Origin: Cunninghamia lanceolata | Lineage: Eukaryota > Streptophyta > Pinopsida > Cupressales > Cupressaceae | DNA: 64,000 bases | Assembly: GCA_027924645.1 (NCBI GenBank) | Contig: BSBN01000297.1 | Coordinates: 124,001-188,000 of the forward strand | Direction of reading: 5' to 3' | In this document: positions 45,677 through 57,000 of the stretch, piece after piece | Position numbering within the stretch: the stretch's first letter is position 1 | How the letters are laid out: the number at the start of each line of letters is the position of its first letter | Notes under the pieces: generated by a model | Told to the model about the DNA's origin: nothing | Seen by the model: only the letters and a program-made list of their open reading frames with translations | Databases searched by the model: none | Made by a program: the position numbers and the translations under genes

Positions 45677-46000
45677 TTAGGAACACAGTGAGAAAAGTGA
45701 TAGTTTGGACTGATGATCAGCTTTCCCCACAGCAACTGTAGGCCCACTGTGCATCTCATTGATTACCACTGTGTCTAGGGTGAACTCAACCTGCTTGCCA
45801 GACCCAGTGTGAGTGATCTGATAAACATATAGGAGATTAGTTGGCAAAGATGGAACACAAATAACATCTTGAAATGTTCTTTCACCCTCATCAATGGACC
45901 CTCTCCCATGCACCTCAATAGGAGTGTCATCACCCATTAGTATAGATGGCATAGAACATGGCTCCAAAGAGACAAAACCATCTTGTGACGAAGCCATGTG
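45677..46000 (-). pseudogene. Copia protease and pre-integrase region
   Basis: The protease active site reads SGASLHMASSQDGF near 45960-46015; the usual motif is DSGAxxHM, and the Asp lies next to damaged codons near 46015 (ESGAS in the best frame). It continues with MGDDTPIEVHGRGSI and FQDVICVPSLPTNLLYVYQI, all standard copia protease landmarks. Confidence 0.85.
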
Positions 46001-46019
46001 GAGTGAAGCACCCGATTCA

Positions 46020-47005
46020 ATGATTCAGGTATCAGGCTATGAAGCAACAACTAGGGCCTTTCCCTTACCTTTCCCCTTACTTTTATCTATGTCCTTTGAA
46101 GATTCCTGAGATGAACTTTGTTTGACAGAATTAGGTACCTTAATATTATTCTTTTCAAGATGTGTTAAGTGATCTATTTGTTTCTTTAAACACTTATGTT
46201 CATCATGACCAAGTTTCTTACAATAGGCACACTTTGCCTTCTCCTTCTTAGGCTTGTCGCCTTTCGAAGAAGAGGCCTCATTAGCTACTTTTGGGGTGGT
46301 CGGTTTCTATTCTTACTTCTTTTCTCCTTGGTTTTGTTCTTTCTTATTCTGCGTACCAAACCCTTTTCCATCTTTAGTGCCCTAATTTGCAGCCAAGGCA
46401 CAAGATTTAAAGGGCTTAATTGTGCCCATTTGAACTAATTTATCTTGTTCCTTTGTGAGTTCATTTGCAAAATCATCAAGAGAAGACATTTTTTTTGTGG
46501 TTCCTAAGGCACTTTTATTAGCATAAAATGTAGAAACAAAAACTGAATAGTTAGGACCAAGTTTGGAAATAATGCTTAAGATCAATTGATTGTCTTTCTT
46601 CTTAATCCCACACTGCTTCAACTGCAATCTGATGGCTTTTAACTTTGTGAAGAAATCTTGAATTATATCAAATTACATGGATTTAACCCTATGAGCTCAT
46701 TCTCCAATTGGTGACCCCTTAATTCATCTTGTTTACCAAAGAGCCCTTCCAAGATTGTTTAGACTTCATTTGGAGTTATAGCAGATTCAACATGAAAAAG
46801 ATCAACAGATACAAACACGCACAGAGTACCATATGCTTCATCACATTTGTTAAATCATTTTGGTTTTCCTGCAATTAATGTTGATTCAGTTTTAAAACCC
46901 ATAGTTACTCGATGCAATCCTTGCTTCTTAAGATAGAGTCATTTTGGACTTCCACTCATAGTAGTTATAGGGTGTGAGTATTGGTACTATTACTTGGTCC
47001 ATTTT
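46020..47005 (-). pseudogene. gag: Copia gag
   Basis: The likely start is the Met of MDQVIVPILTPYNYYEWKSKM near 47005, a typical copia gag beginning. The capsid region continues with a frameshift to 46627-46382 (LILSIISKLGPNYSVFVSTF, SSLDDFANELTKEQDKLVQM). A Lys-rich linker and one CCHC zinc knuckle, CAYCKKLGHDEHKC, near 46190-46230 follow. Several stops break it. Confidence 0.88.
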
Positions 47006-48137
47006 AATGCGGAAAATAGATTGTTGTTGTGTAGAATGAGAATGTAGAATACTCAAAGAGAGCACGTAGGACACCCCCCTTTTCACTAGTTTCTGAAATG
47101 ACCCTCTCAACAATTACAAAGTTGACACTTTATAATTTAGTGTGATTTACAATACTTTTCACCAAATTTAATAATCTTACAGGGCCCAAAAGTAGCCAAA
47201 AAATTAAAACTATAGCTCAAGTACAATATGAAATGAAGTTTAGAGCACTAGTGTGAGTACATGAAAAAAATATGAACTCTGAAGAAAATGAGACCCAAAA
47301 AAGAGTTTGTTTGCACAAGTTATGGCTCCTAGAAGGTCTCAAAACAAAGACTACGCAACAAAATCTGTAAAAATCTATAATTTTTGAAAACCTGAGTGTC
47401 AAATCAAGAAACCAGCTTTATCACAATGTAGAGAACGAAATTCTATCTCAAAATTAAAAAAATGTGCCAAAAAAGACTGTATGGTTGAGAACGAGCCTTC
47501 CGAAGTTTGGGTGCACAATTGAAAACTCCAATGGTGAGAGATAAACGCTGAAAACACTGTTCATGGCTTGAAAACATTATTTATGGCCTAAATTTAATTT
47601 TCATGGTCTGAGAACACTATTTACTGCCAGAAACATTGTTCACGACTTGAAAACACTATTCACGACACTGTTCATGGTCGTACGACTACCAGAGAACAAA
47701 AAATTCATCTCTGAAGCTCCGGTGTCTGATTTTGACAAACTTTATATGAAAATGAGGGTTTTGGGGCCTTCTGAATACAATGGCGGGTTCATTTAGCCTC
47801 AAAAAGCCCTAAATTTGAGCAGTATGCTAGAAGTTTGCAACTTGAGTTTTTGATCTCTAATTTCGGTGAAACAAAAACCCTGATCTAACTTTTTCGAGCC
47901 TCCTGGACACATTAGAATAGTAAAAAAAATTATCAGTATAACTAAAATAGCTGCAATCACCCAGATCTCACAAAACACATGCAAAATAAAGAGGTTAATG
48001 GGTCTTGTTAAATCCTTTCTGATTCCCCAGATCGTTGAAAAACGTAAGAGAACTAGAGCATACGAGATTTACAAGATCGCACAAAAAACTCAATCTCTCA
48101 ATTAAGAATGTAAGAACTCAAAACTCTCAAAACAAAA
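47006..48137 (-). other. Untranslated leader of the copia element, with a 20-bp repeat cluster
   Basis: About 1.1 kb between the primer-binding site and gag without a usable ORF. At about 47545-47690 it holds six or seven diverged units of roughly 20 bases with the core GAAAACACTGTTCATGGCTT. Confidence 0.7.
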
Positions 48138-48149
48138 GCTCTGATACCA
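48138..48149 (-). promoter_or_regulatory. Primer-binding site of the copia element
   Basis: On the minus strand TGGTATCAGAGC, directly after the LTR end TTCTAACA. Complementary to initiator tRNA-Met. Confidence 0.95.
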
Positions 48150-48441
48150 TGTTAGAAATATGAAACAGATAAATAACCCCAAGAACTTTTAAAGAGAGAT
48201 CCTGCTACAAAAGCTATAAATGCATAAACAAAAGCAAACCAACAATTCTGAGAGATGCAAATATCAGGTTGACAGAATTGCATTACGAGCTCAAAGAAGA
48301 AGCTACAAAAGATTGGCAAAATTGTCATACAAGATGCAAAATACAAGCTAGGTAGTGAGTTTATATAGACCGAGTGAGGGGTGGAGGTGGCAAAATCGAC
48401 CAACAGGGAGAGACCACCAAAGACCACAAAACGCTCTAACA
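48150..48441 (-). repeat. 5' LTR of the copia element (about 292 bp)
   Basis: On the minus strand it starts TGTTAGAGCG and ends TTTCTAACA, giving TGTTAG/CTAACA inverted ends. It contains a TATA-like TCTATATAAACTC (near 48357-48369), a plausible promoter. The right boundary is inferred from the inverted ends only, since the other LTR is missing. Confidence 0.75.
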
Positions 48442-49680
48442 TAGTAAATGTAACTCCCTCATAGGATGGTGACACCTCAAATGACGCACTCACCTAATTA
48501 AACCCACTTTATTAACCTAAGCAAGCTTAATAAAAGTGTAGGAAAAACCTAGGAAATAGAAAAATAAAAACCTACACTAACCGCAATGATGGGTTGAGAG
48601 CATAGATTTAAACTCACCAAATACTCGTCCAACGCACAAGTACTAGTGAATAATTTTCAAGGTTGAGTTACTAGACCTTGAACTTGCTAATTTGCAAGGT
48701 CAAGTTTCAACAAGTTGCTCACCCAAAAACTCACAAAAACTCGCAAGCTAGTGAAGAAAACTTGCTCACAATCACATAATGACAATCATAGTTGACAAAT
48801 TTTTCATTCAACTTACTCCTTGAACATGTCAAAAACTCACTAGTTAGAAGGTCTATGTGGTCTTAAAGGCCTTAATTTGGGCTTAGTGATGGGGGTTCCA
48901 CCCATCAACCTTGCCTTGTATTGCGATAGAGAATGCCTAGCAGTGCTGCACCCAAACCTTGCTAGGAGGCTTTAACTCTAAAACACCTGCAAGGGGCACT
49001 AACCCTCAAACCCGGTGGGGATTGCCATTCCCAAGCCCTTGCTCTAGTTTTAAAAAGCAAACAATAAAATTTGATTTGGGCCCATGTTTTCCACAAATGA
49101 AACTTGTAAAAATAATAATACAAATTTGTAATTTATAATTATATGACACTTCGATGTGCATTGAACTCATTTTTTTAATCTATAAGTGAAGGAAAAACTA
49201 TTTATGACTTCTATAAATTCAGTTTTATATGTGTTTTCAAAGACTCTTATAAATTTATGTATATTTTAATTTTTGGAAAATCTGCCAAATTTTGCAAAGT
49301 TTTTGTTGAGTCAAAGTCAAATTTCAGTCAACTAAGTTTTTGTCGAGTCAGATTTTTTGAACTGTAGTTGAAATACTTGCATTGCACATCTTTCATTACT
49401 TAACATGGAGTAGTAAGAGAGTTCTTCACGACCTACATAACACAGCTAGTAGGAATGGCAATGCTACAGCTTGTGGACCTAACTAACCACATCATCATGA
49501 TGTTGCTCAATGAAAAGCACTGACAATTTCTATTGAGTATACATGTTGCATGGTGCTCTTTTAAATTCTACTAGTGGGTTTATTTATTTGGATGTAACAT
49601 GACATTTGGCATTAAATTATCAATTATCGGTAGTGTTTTCAATTATTTTTATTGGTGAGGGGGGGCACTAGGTATATAGA
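48442..49680. other. No gene seen
   Basis: No ORF of note and no recognised domain. The stretch at 48850-49060 is less AT-rich than its surroundings and looks like an old repeat, but no partner copy is in the window. Confidence 0.5.
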
Positions 49681-49700
49681 CACACCCATCCATACCAAAC

Positions 49701-50075
49701 CTAAGGTCCAAAAAATTGCCATATCAGCATTACTTGAACCACCCAGTACCAGGGTTGGCAACTTGATAATATACTTGAAGGACCACGTGGTTTCAATTCA
49801 TTGAGTGTTATTGGCCCTTGGGTGAAATCCATAAATCTACAATCAAATCTGAGGCACCATTGTCTTTGTTCTACTTCTGATATAGGGAATTGCATTCTTG
49901 AAACTGGTCCATAACAAGCATTTGAAAGTATGGCTGGAAACTTTGGCTCTATAATGATCTTTTTGAAGTGCTGATGCAAAAACCTCAGAAAATCTTCCAT
50001 GGATATATGTTGAGCCTCTTGTGTTGGTGTTGCTGAGCTATGTGATTGAGAGTAAAAAGTGGAAAAAATGACCTC
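49701..50075 (-). CDS. Unidentified protein-coding exon or gene fragment
   Basis: I do not recognise it. The frame is open on the minus strand from about 50075 to 49701. It reads STFYSQSHSSATPTQEAQHI, then from the Met at 50000 MEDFLRFLHQHFKKII, FPAILSNACYGPVSRMQFPI, EVEQRQWCLRFDCRFMDF and SCQPWYWVVQVMLIWQFF. The composition is that of a folded protein (balanced, many aromatics, no low complexity), unlike the shadow ORFs around it, and no transposon motif fits. An in-frame TAA lies just upstream near 50085, with possible splice acceptors (ATTAG, GTGCAG) nearby, so it may be an internal or last exon. The stop follows FFGP at 49701. It could equally be a processed-gene remnant. Confidence 0.4.
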   Translation of the reverse strand, partial: EVIFSTFYSQSHSSATPTQEAQHISMEDFLRFLHQHFKKIIIEPKFPAILSNACYGPVSRMQFPISEVEQRQWCLRFDCRFMDFTQGPITLNELKPRGPSSILSSCQPWYWVVQVMLIWQFFGP

Positions 50076-50305
50076 TAATGTAATGTCCCCTTATAGGATA
50101 TTCTTGATTTGTTTAACCTGCACACAAGAATAACTACGAGAAAAGAACGTTAGCAATGTTAAAGATCAATAAATTAGAATATAGTAATGATATCAATACA
50201 TCATAACATAATTAATGATATAGCATAAACAATATTTAGTTCAACATATAGTTACCCAATCCTCAAGTCAATCCCATGATAGGTTCCATAAGAATACTCA
50301 CAAGT

Positions 50306-50825
50306 TAGAGCGTGATGGAGGGCACACTTCCTACCTATCACCTCTTATGTCTACCTGCAAGGTTCAAGAGTGTGATGGAGGGCATACTTCCTACCTATCA
50401 CATCTTGACAAGAGCATGATTGAGGGCACACTTCCTACCTATCATCTCTTGATGAGGGTATGATGAAGGGCACGGTTCCTTCCTTCCTATCATCCCTTTA
50501 ACATAACTTAATGAGAGCATGATGGAGGGCATTCTTCCTACCTATCATCTCTTGATGAGGGTATGATGGAGGGCACGCTTCCTTCCTACCTATCATCCCT
50601 TTAACATAACTTAATGAGAGCATGATGGAGGGCATTCTTCCTACCTATCATCTCTTGAACATAACTTAATGAGAGTATGGTGGAGGACATTCTTCCTACC
50701 TATCATCTCTTTAATATAACTTGATGAGAGCATGATGGAGGGCATTCTTCCTACCCATCATCTCTTCAACATAACTTAATGAGAGCATGATGAAGGGCAT
50801 TCTTCCTACCTATCATCTCTTCATC
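50306..50825. repeat. Minisatellite, ten units of about 44-60 bp
   Basis: Core AGAGCATGATGGAGGGCATT followed by CTTCCTACCTATCATCTCTT. Units of about 44 bases alternate with units carrying an extra AACATAACTTAATG. Units 4 and 6 share a longer variant (CTTCCTTCC...ATCCC) and units 3-4 and 5-6 are paired, which suggests duplication of two-unit blocks. Confidence 0.93.
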
Positions 50826-50913
50826 AATATATATAGTTCAGTTCGAGGATGACAATATATCATTTGGCAGTGTCACAATTATTTATATGACTTGATTAAT
50901 TGATCATTCCAAT

Positions 50914-50915
<2 letters not shown>

Positions 50916-50971
<56 letters not shown>
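50916..50971. repeat. (TA)n microsatellite, about 28 repeats
   Basis: Uninterrupted TA run after AATCAA. Confidence 0.97.
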
Positions 50972-50973
<2 letters not shown>

Positions 50974-50999
50974 ATGACTGATTGATATTTCTGTATGAT

Positions 51000-51660
51000 C
51001 CTTCCTCTTAATTGAATAGAATATTTAGTTTTCTCTCAAATATGCATTTATGCTTCCCACAATGATGATCTTCTTATCTTCTCCATGCAAATCTGTGTAT
51101 TTCCCCTCACTTATGCAAATCTGGAAACACATGTTCAGAAATATATTACTCTTTCTTTTTATCTTCTCTAAATAGAATGGTATTGTCTTCTAATTCCTTC
51201 TTATCTTTCCAAATGTATATCAGAAAATATATATCCTATTCTCCTTGATTGAATATTTATTCTTCTTTTGTGCCGATCTAAATATTCAGATATTGTTCTT
51301 TCTCTTTTTCCTACCTCCCTCATATATCTCCCTACATCCATGAAGAGATACATCTCTTCCCAAAAGATGACGACTTTTTTATTTTTTGAATCGTAGCCTT
51401 TCTTTCACACATCACTAATTGCTTCCTTCATATTAAGGCTGCCTTGGTCTTACCTTTCGCTGCCCCTTTCTAAATCAGATCCCAGCCAATATGAATCATA
51501 TCTATTGATTGCTGCACCCTTTGCATTGAATATTATAGCGATCGCTGATTTATCATAGATATTTCTGTGTCTTTATTAAGAGGTCAGCACTACCTCTATT
51601 TGATAATATACTAATATCATAACTATAGTGTGCTTTATAAGCTATGTAGTATTAATTAAT
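51000..51660. other. No gene seen, pyrimidine-rich
   Basis: CT-rich sequence with many TTCTTCTC-like runs, no ORF and no recognised domain. Confidence 0.5.
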
Positions 51661-51663
<3 letters not shown>

Positions 51664-51707
<44 letters not shown>

Positions 51708-51709
51708 AT
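51664..51709. repeat. (AC)n-(AT)n microsatellite
   Basis: About 18 AC repeats followed by ATATATA. Confidence 0.95.
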
Positions 51710-52250
51710 TTGTTAAATATTATATTTTAATAATATTAAATATGACTAAATACCACATTTTACGACAGCAACTTCATCGTCTTTATTATGATGTTTAAAT
51801 CTTTAATTTAAACAATGCCTTAATATTGGGACATCACATCTAAGAAACCTTAGTAATCTAAATTTCCTATTCTTCTACAGCTACTGTCATGAATTTTGAG
51901 ATTTACAGGAAAAAAGAGCAGTGACTATATTATAAAAGAGAGGGAACTTTTTCCTCGGCCTCTGTACATTTCACTGTCACAGATTTCTCACCAACACTTT
52001 ACAAATGCATTACCAATTGCCAATTTGCTTCATAATATCTAATACATAAAATCCAAGAAGCTATGCATGTATATAATATCAAAATAAAACCTTACAATAT
52101 ACCTTTGTGATCGGCATCTCGCGAAATAAAAGTGTCATGTACCCCATTGAATATCACTAATTTCAGCATTATCATCTTGGAACTATGAATTAGACATTTA
52201 ATCCCAGGAAATGTAACCACTGAATAGGTGGTTTTCATTGAATATTACAA
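51710..52250. other. No gene seen
   Basis: AT-rich, without ORF. It is the target-site neighbourhood of the LINE at 52265. Confidence 0.5.
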
Positions 52251-52264
52251 CCAAGATTCCACCT
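52251..52264. repeat. LINE target-site duplication, left copy
   Basis: CCAAGATTCCACCT, matched at 53534-53547 with one mismatch. Confidence 0.85.
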
Positions 52265-53533
52265 CCCACCTGTTCATGGGGCTGCTAGAGTTAATTATCT
52301 TCTGAACCCAAGGGGTGGTCTAAAATGGATGCCACTGCCATTAGGATGGATGAAGTTGAATTTCAATGGCGCTTCAAAGGTTAATCATGAGATTTCTGCT
52401 GCAGGATGTTTGGTTTGTGATAATAATGGGAAGCTTATTGGTGCTGCCTCAAAGAATCTAAAAATTGGTTCAAACAACTCAAGGCTCAAGCGTTTCTTCT
52501 TGGTCTCCAAGTATGTGCTTATTATGAAGTCAGGAATGTTCAAATTGAAGGGGGCACTATGGTGCTAGTTAATGCTATTCACAAGAGGGGATCGTCTAAC
52601 AGGAAGATAAGCAACATTTTATTGTAAGCTTGGCCACTTTTGGACTCTATGCTTGCCTTCTCAGTACAACACATTTTTAGAGAAATCAACCATGAAGCCG
52701 ATTTCCTAGCAAATTACGTCATCAACAAAGGAGACGATTTTATTATTAACAAAGCAGCGGGGACTCGGGAATCTTTTGATTCCAAATTCAATCTATTATT
52801 TTACAACTAATTGTCCCTCTTAATCTAGTTGGCGGCTTCATCTCACTTGCAAGCCTGGCTGACATCTCTCATTAATAATGGTTTTAAGAGGCGGAACTAA
52901 ATTCATGTAAAATGTCAAGATTCAAATCCCTCCGAGTACTTTGAGAGAGCTTATTCATCATGGCGACAAGCGGTTTCTAGCAGCTTCCTATGGGCCTTCA
53001 ATAAACATGGGCTTGGTGCTGTTTAGAGCCACTATCACAATGATGGATATGGATGTTCGGATATTAGCAAAAAAGAGGCAAATTGCCTTCTTGGGAGGAG
53101 GTTGAAAAGAATTTTTATGACCAATTCAGTAATAATGATCTATGCTATCAAGATCACATTGGGAGAGCAGTTCTTGCTTGCAGATCACCGCTACAGGGTG
53201 AATTCTGATGTAGCATCAATGTTTGTGGCAGCTTTCTTGGAAGCCACAAAATCAAAGGAAATGGTTCAAGAGGTTGATGTATCCCTCATTCAGCCCCAAT
53301 GACATGTGGGTTAAATTCCATTGTGGATGAAACAGTGCTGGGATTGCATTTTTCCCCAAGAGAGTGCGTATAATGGTCATTATATCTTTGCTAGTTTTTG
53401 CTTAATCCCCCTCTGTTAAGGGACATAACACTACGGTCCTACTGCTTGGAGCAGCCTTCTTTTGTAAATTTTTTATACTTTTAATATAATGGGCATGGTC
53501 CCCACGGCCATTTTTCACTGACCAAAAAAAAAA
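52265..53533 (+). mobile_element. 5'-truncated LINE insertion with poly(A) tail
   Basis: 1.27 kb holding only the last part of a plant LINE. It has an RNase H domain, a trailing non-conserved region, a 3' end with TTAATATAATGGGCATGGTC (a pattern I associate with plant LINE ends) and a poly(A) at 53524-53533. It is bounded by 14-base target duplications. Truncation at the 5' end is normal for target-primed reverse transcription. The LINE at 1-20253 is on the other strand and its 3' end is outside the window, so whether they are one family cannot be judged here. Confidence 0.88.
52326..52800 (+). pseudogene. RNase H domain of the truncated LINE
   Basis: Reads PLPLGWMKLNFNGASK, SAAGCLVCDNNGKLIGAASK and IGSNNSRL, then after a frameshift near 52490 the parts EGGTMVLVNAIHKRG and REINHEADFLANYV. 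It matches the plant RVT_3-type RNase H (usual LNFDGAS, ...AEL..., NHEADxLAN). The first catalytic Asp is Asn in FNGAS and the Glu of the usual AELQAL is lost, so it is inactive. The following 53102-53302 open frame has no recognisable domain. Confidence 0.82.
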
Positions 53534-53547
53534 CCATGATTCCACCT
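53524..53547 (+). repeat. Poly(A) tail and right target-site duplication of the LINE
   Basis: Ten A residues at 53524-53533 followed by CCATGATTCCACCT (53534-53547), which pairs with 52251-52264. Confidence 0.85.
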
Positions 53548-54089
53548 AAATAAAAATCACATACATGCAAACCTTGATTATAGTCATCGTAGCACACAAC
53601 ATACAAGTTACAACAATCACATTTACAACAGATACAACTTGACAAGTCACTCATCATATTGTACACATTATGCTTTTATTGGACAAAAGTCCACAGGACA
53701 ATAAAAATAAAATATTATTAGAACTGTTTATCTACTTAGTATTGCATTTTAGTTATGCCCACAATTAAATGAAGCAGGGCATAAGAGATGCAACAAACAA
53801 TCATAGGTTTGAATGTTATAGTACCTAAAATACAAACATCAATCCTTTTCAAGCTACAAGATTGAATCAAGTATTTCAGTGATCACATAGACGAACAAGA
53901 TATTTCACCATGAACCATTTCAATCAGAAATCAGACAGAAAACTTTTGCTGCATCTAAATCATAGAACAAATTATGTAGTTGAGTTCAAACATTTGCAGT
54001 ACATTTGGCCCTATATCCCTTCTTTAATTGCTTGATCACAGTTCCAGTTGCATGTCAAAGTTCATAATCACTGTAATCTGCAATCATCT
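53548..54089. other. Downstream flank and probable 3' UTR of the GOLD gene
   Basis: No ORF worth calling. On the minus strand the gene's stop codon is at 54090, so its 3' UTR must lie here. A polyadenylation site could not be fixed by eye. Confidence 0.5.
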
Positions 54090-57000
54090 TCATTCATTTC
54101 CTTCATTTGATACGTCTGATTGTGTTGTCTCAATGACAGGTGGGAAGGCATCTACTTTATAACGCAAGATCTGACCCAAAAGAAATACAGGTCAAGATTA
54201 ATACCAATGTCTCAGCATTCTGTTTGAAATGTCAAAAAAGTTTGTGAACAAGACAAGTTCACCTTCTTATAGAAGGTTGAATATGAATTATCCCAAACAA
54301 GCCTATAGGTGCCAGCTTTTGGGGTGCAAAAATTTCCCTGCAAAGAGAATTACATAATTCATAATTTTATGTATATTTTTCGATTTGAAGATGTTTGAAG
54401 GCGTATCCATTTGTTTTGAAAATCAAAATTCTTATAAGTGCATAAAATTGGTTATAGCAAACATGCCTGATCTGATTCACATCGCTTATAAGGAAACATT
54501 GCCTGCAGAAAACAGAAAAAATGTGTCTTAACTAGATACACTCAGGAAAAAAACATTCTAAATTAGTTTGAACGTGCACTTTCAAACTCCACACAAGAAA
54601 CAATTGCTTTGCTCTACATGTAAGCGTGATATTATGCTAATTGTATTTAGTTATGTTTTGGTTGTGATTGGTGAGGTTGTTAACTCCCGACAGTTGTAGT
54701 CGGTGGCGATGGTTGGCCACCCAGGCAACCGTCGGCTTCCTTTATATATTCGTCATATCATTGTAATTGGGACAGTTCAGTTTTGATGTCATTGTATGTG
54801 CAAGTTCTAAGATAATACATATATGAGTTTTACTGTGCATTTGTAATGAACATATTGTTATGATGTTTTTTTACTTCCAGTCATATATCCTGTTTACTCT
54901 CTATGTTCTAATTAGACTCAATAGGCAGTAAAAACTACAAAATATCAATAAATAAAACAAAGCAACAACTTGTCATGAAAAATCTGTTCCTTTAAGTGAT
55001 GCTATAAATATGCATCAAAAACAAAACCTATGTATATGTGCAAGTGCCACCACACATGTCCATTTTCTTCCACACATAATTATGGTGACATTTTGAAATA
55101 CTACTAAAAATTACAGAATTTGATAAAAATCTTACAATATAGATTTCCAAGGTATATGAAACTTAAACATATGAAAAACAGAATAGAGGAATCAAGACTC
55201 TGGAAAACAATGCAATTAGAACTTACAGTGCTTTCCCCTGACAGGCCTATAAACTCCAGAAATTGATATAAATCTTAATATCATTACAATATAGATTTCC
55301 AAGGTAGGTATATGAAACTTAAAAACATATGAAAAACAGTATAGAGGTAATCAAGACTCTGGAAAAAAATGCAGATAGAACTTACAGTCCTTTCCCCTGA
55401 CTGGCCTATAAACTCCACACAAAATCCTACATCCTGAAAGAAAACACATGATGGTTAATAAATATTTACTTTTCTTTAATTTCATTCATTGCACACGCTT
55501 CATAAGCTCTTTCTCGCTCTTTTGATCACTAGTATATCTTTTACAAGTACGGAGCCTTGGAAACACAGATAATACTATAATATCATATAACATTTACAGT
55601 TACAGGGGACAGCAAAGTAATCGAAAATCAGAACTTTGGGAAAGGATATTGTATTAACTTGGTTCCCCTGCCAGACATCATTGCCTACATATAAGATGTA
55701 AATACATTAAGAAAAAGATATACAAAAATTCTCTTTTCTGGAGCATACACATGAAAAGGAATGGTAATCTAATAACATGAGACACTTACAGGAAGTCTTC
55801 AAGCATAAGGCAAGAATGATAGGTAAGAAGAGTATATAAATTTTGCATTCCCTGCAAATTCAATTCTATACTTAAGCTAAAAGACAATGGCTAAATTGCA
55901 CCAGAAGAAAACGTGCAGTACAAGAAGCAAGATTACAGAACTAAGAAGCTTAAATATCCAGTAAATTCTAGCATATAGGTAATTCTCAAGCTTAAGGATA
56001 AATGGACTAAAACACACTAGATACAATGACAGAATATATTTTCTAAGAATCTGCAGCTGGTGAAATTAGAGAAACAAGAAATGAGGGATCTCTTCATTGA
56101 TTAAGAATGACAAACAAAATTTGTAAAGAATAACTGGATGGGTTCAGTAATGGAAAAACTCAACGAGTTCAAAATTTACATATAAACATGCAAATGCTAT
56201 CCCCCTCCCCCAAAAAAGGAATGACATCTATATGATATTCATTCTACACGTTTAAGAATTATCCATCACTTAGAAACACAATGCTCGTATCTGCACATAA
56301 TGAGCAAAACTAAGAGATTTACCAAGACAATATAGGAATAAGATGTACTTTTATGATGTAATGAAGATAAGATGCATGCTTCAAGGAAAATAATGTGATA
56401 CATTGCAAAACACATGTATATGCCCTTTGGTCATTACTGTTTGTCTTTCTGTTTCACCCCAAGTTGAATTTTCACCCGTCAGAAGAAACAATTCCGCCCC
56501 CCTCACCCCAAAATAAAAAGGAATAATTTTTAGAATGTTTTACAATTTCAATGTGTCCACAATGGAGGCTAATAAAACAGGCCAAGAAACCCACTGCCAG
56601 GCATCAATGTCAACAGTAATTAAGAAAGGCTTTGATCCACATGTGGGCCTTTGCGATACTGATGACACGAAAATGGCCTTATCATTTGAAAAGTTAAAAT
56701 ATAGTTAATATGAGAGAGCTATAAATACATGTTAACTAACTTATCTCTCATAATTCAATTTTTCCCATAAATGATGAATATGGTGGAGAAGAGTTGCAGA
56801 AAATTATCAAATTGACACTCATATCTCACTTAGTTGTTGAAAACTTAATTTGTGGATTAAGGCATTGGATAAACCTATGAAGCCATGCAAAAGGGCCAAA
56901 TAACCTGTGAATGGGCTATAAGAGAAAATAAATGCACATAGTGGTATTAGTGACCTAGTTATAGGTGGGTACACGCCCAATTAGGTTGGCATAGAACCCC

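Larger units (their letters stand above)
42987..48441 (-). mobile_element. Ty1/copia retrotransposon, interrupted; 5' LTR present, 3' LTR not found
   Basis: Read on the minus strand from the right: 5' LTR (48150-48441), primer-binding site, a leader of about 1.1 kb, gag, protease, integrase, reverse transcriptase, RNase H. Integrase before RT makes it Ty1/copia. The last RNase H codons lie at 27403-27461, across the inserted outer element. Many frameshifts and stops make it inactive. It is the oldest layer of the three-deep nest. Confidence 0.92.

Noticed and set aside
50306..50825. CRISPR-like array
   Set aside because: Units follow each other without unique spacers and the genome is a plant; it is a minisatellite.
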